This document shows, piece by piece, positions 42,748-53,065 of a DNA stretch of 64,000 nucleotides; within the stretch, counting starts at the first letter, position 1; the number at the start of each line of letters is the position of its first letter. Source of the DNA: Macrotis lagotis (Eukaryota; Chordata; Mammalia; Peramelemorphia; Peramelidae); NCBI RefSeq assembly GCF_037893015.1, contig NC_133658.1:176843579-176907578 (forward strand), read 5' to 3'. The translations under genes and the position numbers were made by a program. The notes below the pieces were generated by a model. The model was not told where the DNA came from. It saw only the letters and a program-made list of their open reading frames with translations, and ran no database searches.

Positions 42748-44032
42748 AAAGAATGAGTGGATCAAACAACAAATTATAGAAAGAATTAATTATTTCATCC
42801 TAGATAATGACAATGATGAAACAACATACCTAAACATAAGGGATACAGCCAAGGCAGCTGTCAGGGGATATATTATATCTTTAAATGCTTACATGAATAA
42901 ATTAGAGAGAGAGAGGAAATCAATGAACTAAATACACAACTAAAAAAATTAGAGAAAGAACAAATTAAAAATCCCCAATTAAATACCAAATTAGAAATTC
43001 TAAAAATTAAAGGAGAAATTAAAAAAATCAAAGTAATGAAAATTATTGGACTAATAAATAAAATCAAGAGTTGGTTTTATGAAAAATAATGGAATTGATA
43101 AATCTCTGGTTAATTTTATTTAAAAAAGAAGAAGACCAATTTGCTAGTATCATGAATAAAAAAGGTGAACTCACCACCAAAGAGGAGGAAATTAAAGTAA
43201 TAATTTGGAATTATTTTGGCCAACTCTATGCCAGGTGGATTCACAAGTTAATTCTATCCAACATTTAAGGAACAATTAGTTAAAAGTCTATATAAACTCT
43301 TTGGAAAAATAGGTGAAGACGAAACTCTGCCTAACTCTTTCTATAGAGACATCAATATGGTGCTGATACCTAAACCAGGAAGAGTTAAAACAGAGAAAAA
43401 ATTATAGACTTATCTCCCTGATGAATATAGATGCAAAAATCTTAAATAAAATCTTAGCAAAATGATTGCAACAAGTTATCACTAGGATAATACATTATAA
43501 ACAAGTATGATTTATCCCAGGAATGCAGGTTTGGTTCAATATTAGGAACACTGTTAGTATAATTAATTATATCAATAACAACCCTATCAGAAATCATATG
43601 CTTATCTCAATAGATGCTAAAAAAAGCTTTTGACAAAATATAGCATCCATTCCTACTAAAAACACTAGAGAGCATCGGAATAAATGGATTGTTCCTTAGA
43701 ATAATAAGCAGTATCTATCTGAAACCATCAAAAAAGTATTATATGCAAAGGGGATAGGCTAGAGGCATTCCCAATAAGATCAGGGTGAAACAAGGATGCC
43801 CATTATCACCACTCCTATTCAATATCATATTAGAAATGTTAGCTTCACCAATAAGAGAAGAAAAAGAAATTGAAGGAATTAGAATTGGGAAGAAAGAGAC
43901 AAAACTCTCACTGTTTGCAGATGACATGATGGTTTACCTAGAGAACCCCCAAAATCATCTAATAAACTATGAGAAATAATTAGCAACTTAAGCAATGTTG
44001 CAGGATATAAAATAAACTTTCATAAATCCTCA

Positions 44033-44181
44033 TTTTTTTAGTTTTTGCAAGGCAGTGGGGTTAAGTGGTTTGCCCAAGGCTACACAGCTAGGTAATTATT
44101 AAGTGTCTGAGGCCTGATTTGAACTCAGGTACTCCTGACTCCAGGACCTGTGCTCTATCCACTGTGCCACCTAGCCACCCC
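44033..44181 (-). mobile_element. Short tRNA-derived marsupial SINE, antisense, inside L1 ORF2
   Basis: A complete reverse-strand copy ('ggggtggctaggtggcacag' to 'aaaaactaaaaaaa') splits ORF2 unit 1. A short TSD, aatcctca, lies at 44025-44032 and 44182-44189. In unit 2 the empty site reads 'ataaatcctcaacc' near 47467. Confidence 0.93.
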
Positions 44182-45271
44182 AATCCTCAACATTTCTATA
44201 TATGACTAGCAAAATGCAGCAGAAAGAGCTAGAAAGAGAAATTCCATTCAAAGTAACTTCAGAGAATATAAAATACCTGGGAGTCTACCTGCCAAGGCAG
44301 ACTCAGAAATTTTTTGAAAACAATTACAAAACACTTCTCACACAAATAAAATCAGATTTAAATAACTGGGCAAATAGCAACTGCTCATGGATAGGCTGGG
44401 ATAATATAATAGAAATGACAATAATACCAAAATTAAACTACTTATTTAGTGCCCTACTAATCAAAATTCCAAAAAAAATTACTTTAATGAGTTAGAAAGT
44501 AAATTCATATGGAGAAATAATAAGTCAAGAATTTCCAAGGATTTAATGAAAAAAGTGCAAAAGAAGGTGGCTTAGCCCTACCAGATCTCAAATTATATTA
44601 TAAAGCATCATCAGTCATCAAAATTGTCTAGTATTGGCTAAGAAATAGAGTAGTGTATCAGTGGAATAGACTAGGTGCAATGACAGGAAATGATCATAGT
44701 AATCTGCTGTTTGATAAACCCAGAGAGTCCATCTTTTGAGATAAAAACTATCTCTTTGATAAAAACTGTTGGGAAAGTTGGAAGTTAGTATGGCAGAAAC
44801 TTGGATTAGACCAACACCCACCCTATACCAAGATAAGATCAAAATAGATACAGGATTTAGACATAAAAAACAATATTATAAGTAAACTAGGAGATCAAGG
44901 ATTAGTTTACCTGTCAGATCTACAGAAAGGGAAACAGTTTATGACCAAGGAAGAGATGGAGAACATCATTAAAAATAAATTAGACAGTTTTTATTATATT
45001 AAATTAAACAGCTTTTGCACAGACAAAACTACTGTAACCAAGATCAAAAGAAATTTAGTAAATTGGGAAACAATTTTTACAACTAGTATTTCTGACAAAG
45101 GACTTCTTTCTAAAATATACAGAGAACAGAGTCAAATTAAAAAAAAAACAAGCCATTCCCCAATTGACAAATGGTCAAAGGATATGCCAAGGCAATTTGC
45201 AAATGAGGAAATCAAAGTGATCCATAGTCATAGGAAAAATTGCTCTAAATCACTACTTAAAACACCTCTCA

Positions 45272-45645
45272 GGTACAAAAAACCTATGGTAATGGAGGGG
45301 AAGAAGGGTGTAGAGGAGAAACACCTGAATCTTCTGCTCATCAGACTTGGCTTAAAGTCAACCTACACATACTCAGTTAACTTATAAAACATCTAACCTT
45401 TCAAGCATTAAAAGGGGAAAAGGGGAGGGGGGACAGAGAAAGGGAAGGGGAGTGGAGGAAATAAGGGGAAATAACAAAAGGAAGGGAAAGGAACAGGGAA
45501 AGGGGAAAGAAAGGGGAGGGTGTGATATAGGAGGGCAAACACACTGAAGGGGGTGGTATTCAGAAACAAAATACTGGGGAATATGGATAAAAGCGGGGGA
45601 AAGGGGGAAAATACAAACAGAGGGAAGATAGCACAGAAGGCAATA
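45272..45645 (+). other. Second L1 inter-ORF spacer
   Basis: It starts abruptly after 'cacctctcag' of ORF2 unit 1. It matches 40738-41094: 'cacctgaatctt', 'gacttggcttaaagt', then a purine-rich tract 45405-45530, then 'ggtggtattcagaaacaaaa'. This join is the breakpoint of the composite element. Confidence 0.8.
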
Positions 45646-48600
45646 AAGAATTGGTAATCATAACCTTGAATGTGAATGGGATGAACTCTCCCTTAAAACA
45701 TAAGCAAATAGCAGGGTGGATTAAAAACCAGAATCCTACAATATGCTGCTTACAAGAAACTCATTTGAAGCAGAGAGATACATATAGAGTAAAGGTAAAA
45801 GGTTGGAGCAAAATACATTTTGCTTCAGCTGAAGTAAAAAAAAAGCAGGGGTAGCAATCCTTATCTCAGACAAAGCAGCAGCAAAAATAGATAGCATTAA
45901 AAACCTAATGATCAACTGCAGAAAGGCAGAAATAGTGAATACATCTTTCTCAGATCACAATGCAATAAAAGTCATATGCAATACTGGCCAAGGAGATATA
46001 GACCCAGAGCAAATTCGAAACTGAATAACCTCATCTTAAAAATGAGTGGACCAAAAGACAAATTATAGAAAGAATTAACCATTTTATCATAGATGATGAT
46101 AATAATGAAACAACATACCAAAACCTATGGGATTCATTCAAAGCAACTCTCAGGGGATATATTATAGCTCTAAATGCTTATATGAATAAATTGGAGAAAG
46201 AGAAAATCAATGAACTAAACATGCAACTAAAAAAATTAGAAAAAGAACAAATCAAAAATCCCCAATCAAATACCAAATTAGAAATTTTAAAAATTAAAGG
46301 AGAAATTAATAAAATTGAAAGCAAAAAAACTATTAAATTAATAAATAAAACCAAAAGTTGGTATTATGAAAAAAACAATAAAATTGATAAACCTCTGGTC
46401 AATTTGATTAGAAAAAAGAAAGAAGAAAACCAAATTGCTAGTATTATAAATGAAAAAGGTGAACTCACCACCAATGAGGAGGATATTAAAGTAATAATTT
46501 GAAATTATTTTGCCCAACTTTATGCCAATAAATTTGATAATCTAAGTGAAATGGATGAATATTTACAAAAATATAAGTTGCCCAGGTTAAATGAAGAAGA
46601 GATTAAATACCTGAACAACCCTATCTCAGAAAAAGAAATTCAACAAGCCATTAGTGAACTCCCTAAAAAAAAATCTCCAGGGCCTGATGGATTCACAAGT
46701 GAATTCTACCAAAAATTTAAGGAACAATTGGTTCCAATTCTATATAAACTCTTTGGAAAATTAGGGAAAGATGGAACTCTGCCTAACTCTTTCTATGAAA
46801 CCAATATGGTACTGTTACCTACACCAGGAAGAGTTAAAACAGAGAAAGAAAATTATAGACCTATTTCCCTGATGAATATAGATGCAAAAATCCTAAATAA
46901 AATCTTAGCAAAATGACTACAAGTCATCACTAGGATAATACATTATGATCAAGTAGGATTTATTCCAGGAATGCAGGGTTGGTTCAATATTAGGAAAACT
47001 GTTAGTATACTCAATTATATCAACAACAAACCTATCAGAAATCATATGATCATATCAATAGATGCTGAAATAGCTTTTGACAAAATACAGCATCCATTCC
47101 TATTAAAAACACTAGAGAGTGTAGGAATAAATGGACTGTTCCTTAAAATAATTAGCAGTATCTATCTGAAACCATCAACAAGCATTATATTCAATGGGGA
47201 GAGGCTAGAGGCATTCCCAATAAGATCAGGGGTTAAACAAGGGTGCCCATTATCACCACTACTATTCAATATTGTATTCGAAATGTTAGCATCAGCAATT
47301 AGGGAAGAAAAAGAAATTAAAGGAATTAGAATTGGGAAGGAAGAGACAAAACTCTCACTATTCGCAGATGACATGATGGTCTACCTAGAGAATCCCAAGA
47401 AATCATCTAAAAAACTAAAACAATTATCAATTTTAGCAAAGTTCCAGGTTATAAAATAAACCCCCATAAATCCTCAACCTTCCTATATATGACTAGCAAG
47501 AAACAGCAGGAAGAGCTAGAAAGAGAAATTCCATTCAGAGTAACCTCAGACAGTGTAAAATACTTGGGAGTCCATTTGCCAAGACAGACTCAGAATCTTT
47601 TTGAAAACAATTATAAAACACTTCTCACACAAATTAAATCAGATTTAAATAACTGGGCAAATATCAACTGCTCATGGATAGGAGAGCTAATATAATAAAA
47701 ATGACAATTCTACCAAAACTAAACTATCTGTTTAGTGCCCTACCAATCAAAATTCCAAAAAATTACTTTAATGAGCTAGAAAAAATTGTAAGTAAATTCA
47801 TATGGAGAAATAAAAAGTCAATAATTGCCAGGAGCCTAATGAAAAAAAATGCAAATGAAGGTGGCTTAGCACTACCTGATCTAAAATTATATTATAAAGC
47901 ATCAGTCATCCAAACTGTTTGGTATTGGCTAAGAAATAGAGTAGTGGACCAGTAGAATAGACTAGGTGTAAAAGCAGGAGAGGATTATAGTAATCTGCTG
48001 TTTGATAAACCCAAAGAGTCAGGCCACTGGGTAAAAACTCCCTCTTTGATAAAAACTGTTGGGATAATTGGAAGTTAGTATGGAAGAAACTTAGATTAGA
48101 CCAACACCTCACACCCTTTACCAAGATAAGATCCAAATGGTTACAGGACATAGACATAAAAAACAATAAGCAAATTAGAAGATCAAGGACTAGTCTACCT
48201 GTCAGATGTATGGAAAGGGGAACAGTTTATGACTAAAGAAGAGTTGGAGAACATCACCAAAAACCAATTAGATGATTTCAATTACATTAAATTAAAAAGG
48301 TTTTGCACAGATAAAACCAATGTAATCAAGATCAAAAGAAAAGTAGTAAATTGGGAAACAATCTTTACAACTAATGATTCTGACAAAGGACTCATTTCTA
48401 AAATATACAGAGAACTGAGTCATACTTTTAAAACAAAAAGCCATTCCCCAATTGACAAATGGTCAAAGGATATGCAAAGGCAATTTACAGATGAGGAGAT
48501 CAAAGCAATCCATAGCCATATGAAAAAATGCTCTAAATCATTAATTATTAGAGAAATGCAAATTAAAGCTTCCCTGAGGTACCACCTCACACCTCTCAGA

Positions 48601-48945
48601 TTGGCCAGTATGACCAGGAAGGATATTGATCATTGTTGGAAGGGATGTGGGAAATATGGGACACTATTACACTGTTGGTGGAGCTGTGAACTCATCCAAC
48701 CCTTCTGGAGAGCTATTTGGAACTATGCCCAAAGGGCAACAAAAATGTGCATACCCTTTGACCCAGCAATACCACTACTGGGTCTATACCCGGAAGAGAT
48801 GAGGAAAAAGGGTAAAAACATTACTTGTACAAAAATATTCATAGCAGCCCTGTTTGTGGTGGCAAAGAACTGGAAGTTGAGTGAATGTCCATCAATTGGG
48901 GAATGGCTTAGCAAACTGTGGTATATGTATGTCATGGAACACTAA
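45646..48945 (+). pseudogene. L1 ORF2 (endonuclease-reverse transcriptase), unit 2
   Basis: The better ORF2 copy, about 3.3 kb. Endonuclease start 45651-45854: 'LNVNGMNSPLKHKQIAGWI' with the Asn, then 'CCLQETHLKQRDTYR' with the catalytic Glu. A deletion of about 345 bp near 45890 removes the middle of the endonuclease. 'SFSDHN' follows near 45945. RT: '[16 protein letters not shown]' (46670-46720), '[20 protein letters not shown]' (46850-46910), then a TGA at 46914. Motif A '[16 protein letters not shown]' is at 47055-47100, where most L1s have Lys-Ala in place of Glu-Ile. Motif B '[16 protein letters not shown]' follows, then '[13 protein letters not shown]' near 47360. The final open frame, 48229-48945 (238 codons), holds 'SPIDKWSKDMQRQF' and the cysteine-rich end 'CWKGCGKYGTLLHCWWSCEL'. 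Several frameshifts and the endonuclease deletion make it inactive. Confidence 0.92.
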
Positions 48946-49443
48946 TGTTCTATTAGAAACCTGGAGGGATGGCAATTCAGGGAAGCATGGAAGCATTTGC
49001 ATGAACTGAGGCTGAGTGAATTGAGCAGAACCAGAAGAACATTGTACACCCTAACAGCAATGTGGGGGTGATGATCAATCTTAATGGACTTGCTCATTCC
49101 ATCGGTGTAATAATCAGGTACAATTTTGGGATATCTGTAATGGAGAATACCATCTGTATCCAGAGAAACAATTGTGGAGTTTGAACAAAGACCAAAGACT
49201 ATTACCTTTAATTTAAAAAAAATACACCCTTATCTTATTATGTAATTTTGCTTTCTTTTATACTTTATTTTTCTTACTTAAGGATATGATTTCTCTCTCA
49301 TCACATTCAACTTAGTTCAATGTATACCATGGAAACAATGTAAAGACTAATAGACTGCCTCCTGTGGGGAGGTAGGGGGTGGGGGGAGAGAAGCTAGACT
49401 AGGGGAAAATTTATAGTATTCAAAATAAATAAAATCTTTTATA
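48946..49443 (+). other. L1 3' UTR and A-rich tail
   Basis: It follows the ORF2 stop and includes 'gatttctctctcatcacatt', 'tgtataccatggaaacaatg', a G-rich block (49366-49389) and 'caaaataaataaaatctttt' as the probable polyadenylation region. The same 3' UTR type is in the nested L1. Confidence 0.85.
49366..49389 (+). other. G-rich block, possible G-quadruplex (L1 3' UTR)
   Basis: G runs of 4, 5 and 6 with short spacers ('ggggaggtagggggtggggg'). Counterpart of 42667-42695. Confidence 0.75.
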
Positions 49444-49457
49444 AAAAAATGCTTATA

Positions 49458-49607
49458 GGGCAGCTAGGTGGTGCAGTGGATAAAGCACCGGCCCTGGAGC
49501 CAGGAGTACCTGGGTTCAAATCCGGTCTCAGACACTTAATAATTACCTAGCCATGTGGCCTTGGGCAAGCCACTTTACCCCATTTGCCTTGCAAAAAAAA
49601 CCAACCT
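49458..49607 (+). mobile_element. Short tRNA-derived marsupial SINE in the L1 tail
   Basis: A complete, low-divergence copy ('gggcagctaggtggtgcagt' to 'ccttgcaaaaaaaacc'). A 14-bp TSD, aaaaaatgcttata, lies at 49444-49457 and 49608-49621. It inserted in the end of the L1 poly(A) and its TSD, so it is younger than the L1. Confidence 0.95.
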
Positions 49608-49610
49608 AAA

Positions 49611-49625
49611 AAATGCTTATATAAA
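49611..49625 (+). repeat. Right 15-bp TSD of the composite L1
   Basis: aaatgcttatataaa, identical to 38221-38235. Part of it is also the right TSD of the SINE. Confidence 0.75.
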
Positions 49626-49840
49626 ACTGCATTTTATTGAACCCCTTCTATGTGTAAGGTAGTGTGTTACACCTTGGGGACACAAAAACAGAAAAGAAAG
49701 AAAAGAAAGCCCTTTAGATCTTACAACACTTAAACAGAGAAGTTTATATATAGCAACTTGAGAAGGGAGAAGACATTAATGGGAAATGGGGAAGAGAACC
49801 AAGAAAAGCTTCCCCAAAGAACTAAGTCTCAAAGGAAGCT
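49626..49840 (+). repeat. Old mid-repetitive element
   Basis: 'attttattgaaccccttcta', 'tgtgtaaggtagtgtgttac', 'accttggggacacaaaaaca', 'cttccccaaagaactaagtc' and 'tcaaaggaagctg' follow the order seen at 24895. It directly follows the right L1 TSD. Confidence 0.55.
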
Positions 49841-49844
49841 GATG

Positions 49845-50125
49845 TTTGCCCTTCATTTTCAAAGAAGATCATAACTTAAGGGGATGTGATGCCATGACAA
49901 GCACATGAATTGGATTTGAGTTAGGGGGTTCTGTACAAGTCCCCATCCTCTCTCCTCCTGAATTATCTAGGTCCAGTAGCCAGATATGAACCAGGATGAC
50001 TGGAGCTGGTCCTGGATGTGAGGCACACAGCTAGTAAGAAAGAAATGTCTGAGTCTGGATTCAAGCTCCCTTCCTCCTGACTCCAAGGCCAATGCTCTAT
50101 GGACTGTGTCACCTAGCTTGATGGG
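49845..50125 (-). mobile_element. RTE-tailed SINE, antisense
   Basis: The + strand starts with the inverted RTE-like tail ('ttgcccttcattttcaaaga', 'gtgatgccatgacaagcaca'). It passes 'ccagatatgaaccaggatga' and 'gctggtcctggatg' and ends with the inverted head ('gctctatggactgtgtcacc'). It is almost full length and diverged. Confidence 0.85.
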
Positions 50126-50420
50126 TCTCTAAAAGACAAATTTTAGCTTACATTTATTCTGAAGTGCCTCATTTGATTCTCTCAATCACCCTGCATTTTA
50201 TAGATGAAATAATTGGGACTCAGGTTCACACAAGTCACAATTGTCTGAGGAGAGATTTGAATTCTAATTCTCCTGACTTCAAACCATATATTCTTCTATT
50301 CTCTTCACCAGAGCCATCAAACACTTCAGCTCACAGTGGAGTGCTACCTGAACTAGACTAAAATATAAATCAGAAATATTTAACAAAATAAATAAAATAA
50401 CAATAAAATATATGATATTA
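50126..50420. other. Unassigned sequence with a MIR-like patch
   Basis: 50150-50290 has antisense MIR-like pieces ('tttgattctctcaatcaccc', 'gagagatttgaattctaatt'). The rest is unassigned. Confidence 0.45.
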
Positions 50421-50434
50421 ATATGTAGTTTTCT

Positions 50435-50590
50435 TTTTATTTTTAGGTTTTTGCAAGGCAAATGGGGTTAAGTGGCTTGCCCAAGGCCACACGGCTAGGT
50501 AATTATTAAGTGTCTGAGACCAGATTTGAACCCAGGTACTCTTGACTCCAAGGCTGGTGCTTTATCCACTATGCCACCTAGCCACCCCTG
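50435..50590 (-). mobile_element. Short tRNA-derived marsupial SINE, antisense
   Basis: A complete copy with an intact 14-bp TSD, atatgtagttttct, at 50421-50434 and 50591-50604. Low divergence. Confidence 0.95.
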
Positions 50591-50604
50591 ATATGTAGTT
50601 TTCT

Positions 50605-51329
50605 AAGGCAATAAATATGTGGCCATTGGATTCCTTTTGTACAGTTTAGTGGTCACATATGACACCAACTGCTCTGCCTCTGTGGTCCATTTGTGATCTT
50701 CTATTAGTTCTGCAATTTTGGGTTTTTTTTAAAGTTTAAGGGAATTATTTGTTATATTTGAAAGGTTTTTGTTAACATTTTGAAGAAACCAGTAAGGTAA
50801 CCAACAATCCAATCCAATTCCCTTGGAATTATCTTTATTCCTGGTATCCTTGGATAAAGCCTAATGTGATCTTATTATTTGCCTACAGGCAGAGATTGTC
50901 ATGAAAGGAACCCTGACTAGGGCTACTCAAAGCAGCTGGGTTTTTTAGCAAATAATATGTGATCAAACTGATCTTTGGAAGTAATCTTTTACCCATCCCA
51001 TAGTTTATCTTTTTGACAAATGGGAAACACTAACTTGTATTCTTGTGCCTGGAAAAATCTAATTCATATCACATGGGTCTCAACTTGATTAGGTTAGTTA
51101 AGAATGGTCCCCAAAGAATAATCTAGACTTGGGAAGGAAATCGGAAGATTTCTAGGGAGTAAAGAATTACAGCACCATTTTAAAAAACAAAACAAACAAA
51201 ACTCCCTAAACAAAACTCAAAGCTCTCAATCACCTAAGAAAATAAATTAACAAATTGAACACGGCACTAAACCAATGGAGCAAAAACAAACATTGCTGAG
51301 GTAAATGATTTATACCAAAGGTAAAGTAT
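50605..51329. other. Unassigned sequence
   Basis: No gene or repeat is recognised. Confidence 0.35.
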
Positions 51330-52010
51330 ACTTCAACAGTGGATGATTCCATTCCAGTAGGTGATGTCAATGTTTATATCATTTGGCCAAAATAGATATG
51401 GCATGAAGGTGGTTTGTCTGGGAAGAGCTATTCTGATTGGTATGTGGGGCAGAATGAGTACATCCAAGTCTTGGGCATGTTACAGTTCTGGTATCTTTGG
51501 AAAGAAAAAAAAAACTCATGAAAAGATTTATTACCAGTGGCCATTTTTGGCAATAGATGAATATCTCAATAAGAACAAAAATACTAAGTTCAGGCTTTTT
51601 GAGGCTTTGGCTTTGCCTGCTCTTAATCATGATTCTGAATGCTGGCCTTCAAAATAACACAATCACATTGAGTTAGTCTCTTTTTACTTGTTATGGAACA
51701 TGTGTTGGAAAAAACAGTATGTGGGTGTAAAGCAATTGGGACAGAAAAGAATGCTATTTAGGCAGATCCAAGAAAGGATGCTGTAGAGTTTTGGTCATGT
51801 AAAGAGGGTGATTATCTGGACAAAATGCTTTTATTTGGCTGAATATAAGAGCAACAGTCCAGCTAGTGTGGAGAGAAAGGAATAGGATGTGTGTAATGAG
51901 CTTGCGATTTTAATTCCTCATTTCCTAAAATCCTCACTACCTCCTTGTAGGAGGAATGTGTGCTTTATACCCACATCACATGTATAAGCAAACATGTTAA
52001 CTACCTTTAA
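51330..52010 (+). pseudogene. LINE relic: endonuclease joined to C-terminal region
   Basis: 51350-51560 translates, with frame changes, to pieces resembling the end of an APE-type endonuclease of a non-L1 LINE: 'VGDVNVYI' (compare GDFNA), then 'CLGRAILIGMWGRM', then 'SWACYSSGIF'. From about 51570 the text resembles the region after the reverse transcriptase: 'FRLFEALALPALNHDSECW' (compare 'LYGSECW'), later 'FGHVKRV' and 'KCFYLAEYKSNS'. Nothing resembling the reverse transcriptase itself lies between. So this is probably an internally deleted relic of an RTE/CR1/Jockey-like LINE. A 98-codon frame, 51361-51657, is still open. The family is unassigned, and the match is by pattern memory only. 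Confidence 0.45.
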
Positions 52011-52104
52011 CTGTGATTTCTCTTCTCCACATACTCTATTTAAAAAAAACCCAGTGATCGATGTTTATATGTAACCAGATTGATATTTGTTATTTAGTCC
52101 CTGT

Positions 52105-52215
52105 AGTGGTATTGATAGTCAGAATAGTATGGTGAATAGAGGACCACCCTCTTTCCAGATTCAAGAAAATCCGGGTTCACATAATGCATCTTATACTTTA
52201 TGACTCTTGGTAGGA
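52105..52215 (+). mobile_element. MIR-type SINE fragment
   Basis: 'agtatggtgaatagaggacc', 'aagaaaatccgggttcacat' and 'actttatgactcttggt' are a worn 5' half of a MIR/THER copy. Confidence 0.5.
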
Positions 52216-52719
52216 AAGAAATTAGATGACTTTGGGGAATTATGTTGACTGGAACTTATGAGCAACAGTTCTGTGAATCAGCTCATTAGTTACCATTAGA
52301 ACTCTGAAGGGAGAAGGAGTCAACCACCCTCTGGGAATATGACCTACCAATGTGACTAGGGGTGGAGAAGTAATCTCATAGGAGTGTTAAAAGTACAAAA
52401 TACAATATGAATAACATTGAAGAAATGTGGAGCTCTTGTTTTTATTAAATTTTTATTAAAGCTCAAAGTATTTAAAAGGGGGACAGTAGTAAGAAAAATA
52501 GAGCATTACTCCTTAGAAAGTGTACACTAGAATCATGAAGTAGCAAACACCTAAATCCTGATGGAGACTTAACTTTTGTCATGTTTTCTTTTGTTTATAG
52601 AAAGAGCATATAAAGAAGATCTGCATATAAAGGATTCCTATAAACTTCATTTATCAAGAGCTTCTGAAAGCATTCTGCTGTATACTGAATAATGATGAAA
52701 TGAGTGATTGAAGAAATAT
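52216..52719. other. Unassigned sequence
   Basis: No gene or repeat is recognised. Confidence 0.35.
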
Positions 52720-52905
52720 TGAGATTAGAGAATTTAAAGATTTATGGAGCCATTAAGTATCTTTTACTGCCTCTCATTTTGTATATGTGGAAACTGATGT
52801 CCAAAAAGTTGAATTGACTTACCCACGACTATACAGATCAGAAGATCCAAAATCCAAACCCAAGCTCACTAGGTGCTAAAAGCTAGGGCTCTTTCTACCC
52901 CATCA
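52720..52905 (-). mobile_element. MIR3-like SINE, antisense
   Basis: 'gtatatgtggaaactgatgt', 'gacttacccacgactataca' and 'gggctctttctaccccatc' are antisense blocks in the correct order. Confidence 0.65.
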
Positions 52906-53065
52906 CACTATTACAGACCTTGTCAATTAAGTTCATAGGCTAATGCACTTAGCACACATAAAGGTTTGTGTACAGTTGTTTCATAATACTCATTATGCAA
53001 ATAATAAATGAATAATACTTGAATTGATGGAGATTGAATTAGAGCCAAGAAAATAACATATATAT

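Larger units (their letters stand above)
41095..45271 (+). pseudogene. L1 ORF2 (endonuclease-reverse transcriptase), unit 1
   Basis: ORF2 encodes the endonuclease and reverse transcriptase that nick target DNA and copy L1 RNA. Endonuclease part 41095-41818: the decayed N-terminus matches unit 2, and 'YTKIDHVLGHKNLINNCR' with 'SFSDHN' (41640-41745) carries the Asp and His motif residues. A nested L1 (41831-42747) interrupts it. From 42750 come the linker and the RT: '[11 protein letters not shown]' (motif B, about 43790) and '[13 protein letters not shown]' (motif C with the FADD catalytic site, about 43910). A SINE at 44033-44181 interrupts the next stretch. The C-terminal part 44202-45250 includes 'CSWIGWDNIIEMTII' and 'HSPIDKWSKDM'. 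It stops before the cysteine-rich end, at the join with the second spacer. It has many stops and frameshifts and is more decayed than unit 2. Confidence 0.88.
38236..49443 (+). mobile_element. Composite 11.2 kb L1 with two ORF2 regions
   Basis: Layout: 5' UTR 38245-39229, ORF1 39230-40260, spacer, ORF2 unit 1 41095-45271, second spacer 45272-45645, ORF2 unit 2 45646-48945, 3' UTR and A-rich tail to 49443. The perfect 15-bp repeat at 38221-38235 and 49611-49625 suits a single integration event. A normal L1 is 6-7 kb; the excess is a repeated spacer+ORF2 region (about 3.4 kb), a nested L1 3' end (41831-42747), two SINEs (40600, 44033) and an antisense L1 piece (38787). Either internal tandem duplication, or insertion of a second L1 followed by recombination between the two 3' ends, could give this. 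Units 1 and 2 differ by roughly 10 percent by eye. No reading frame is intact. Confidence 0.8.

Noticed and set aside
48723..48935. Reverse frame opposite the end of L1 ORF2
   Set aside because: Shadow of the 238-codon ORF2 C-terminal frame at 48229-48945.
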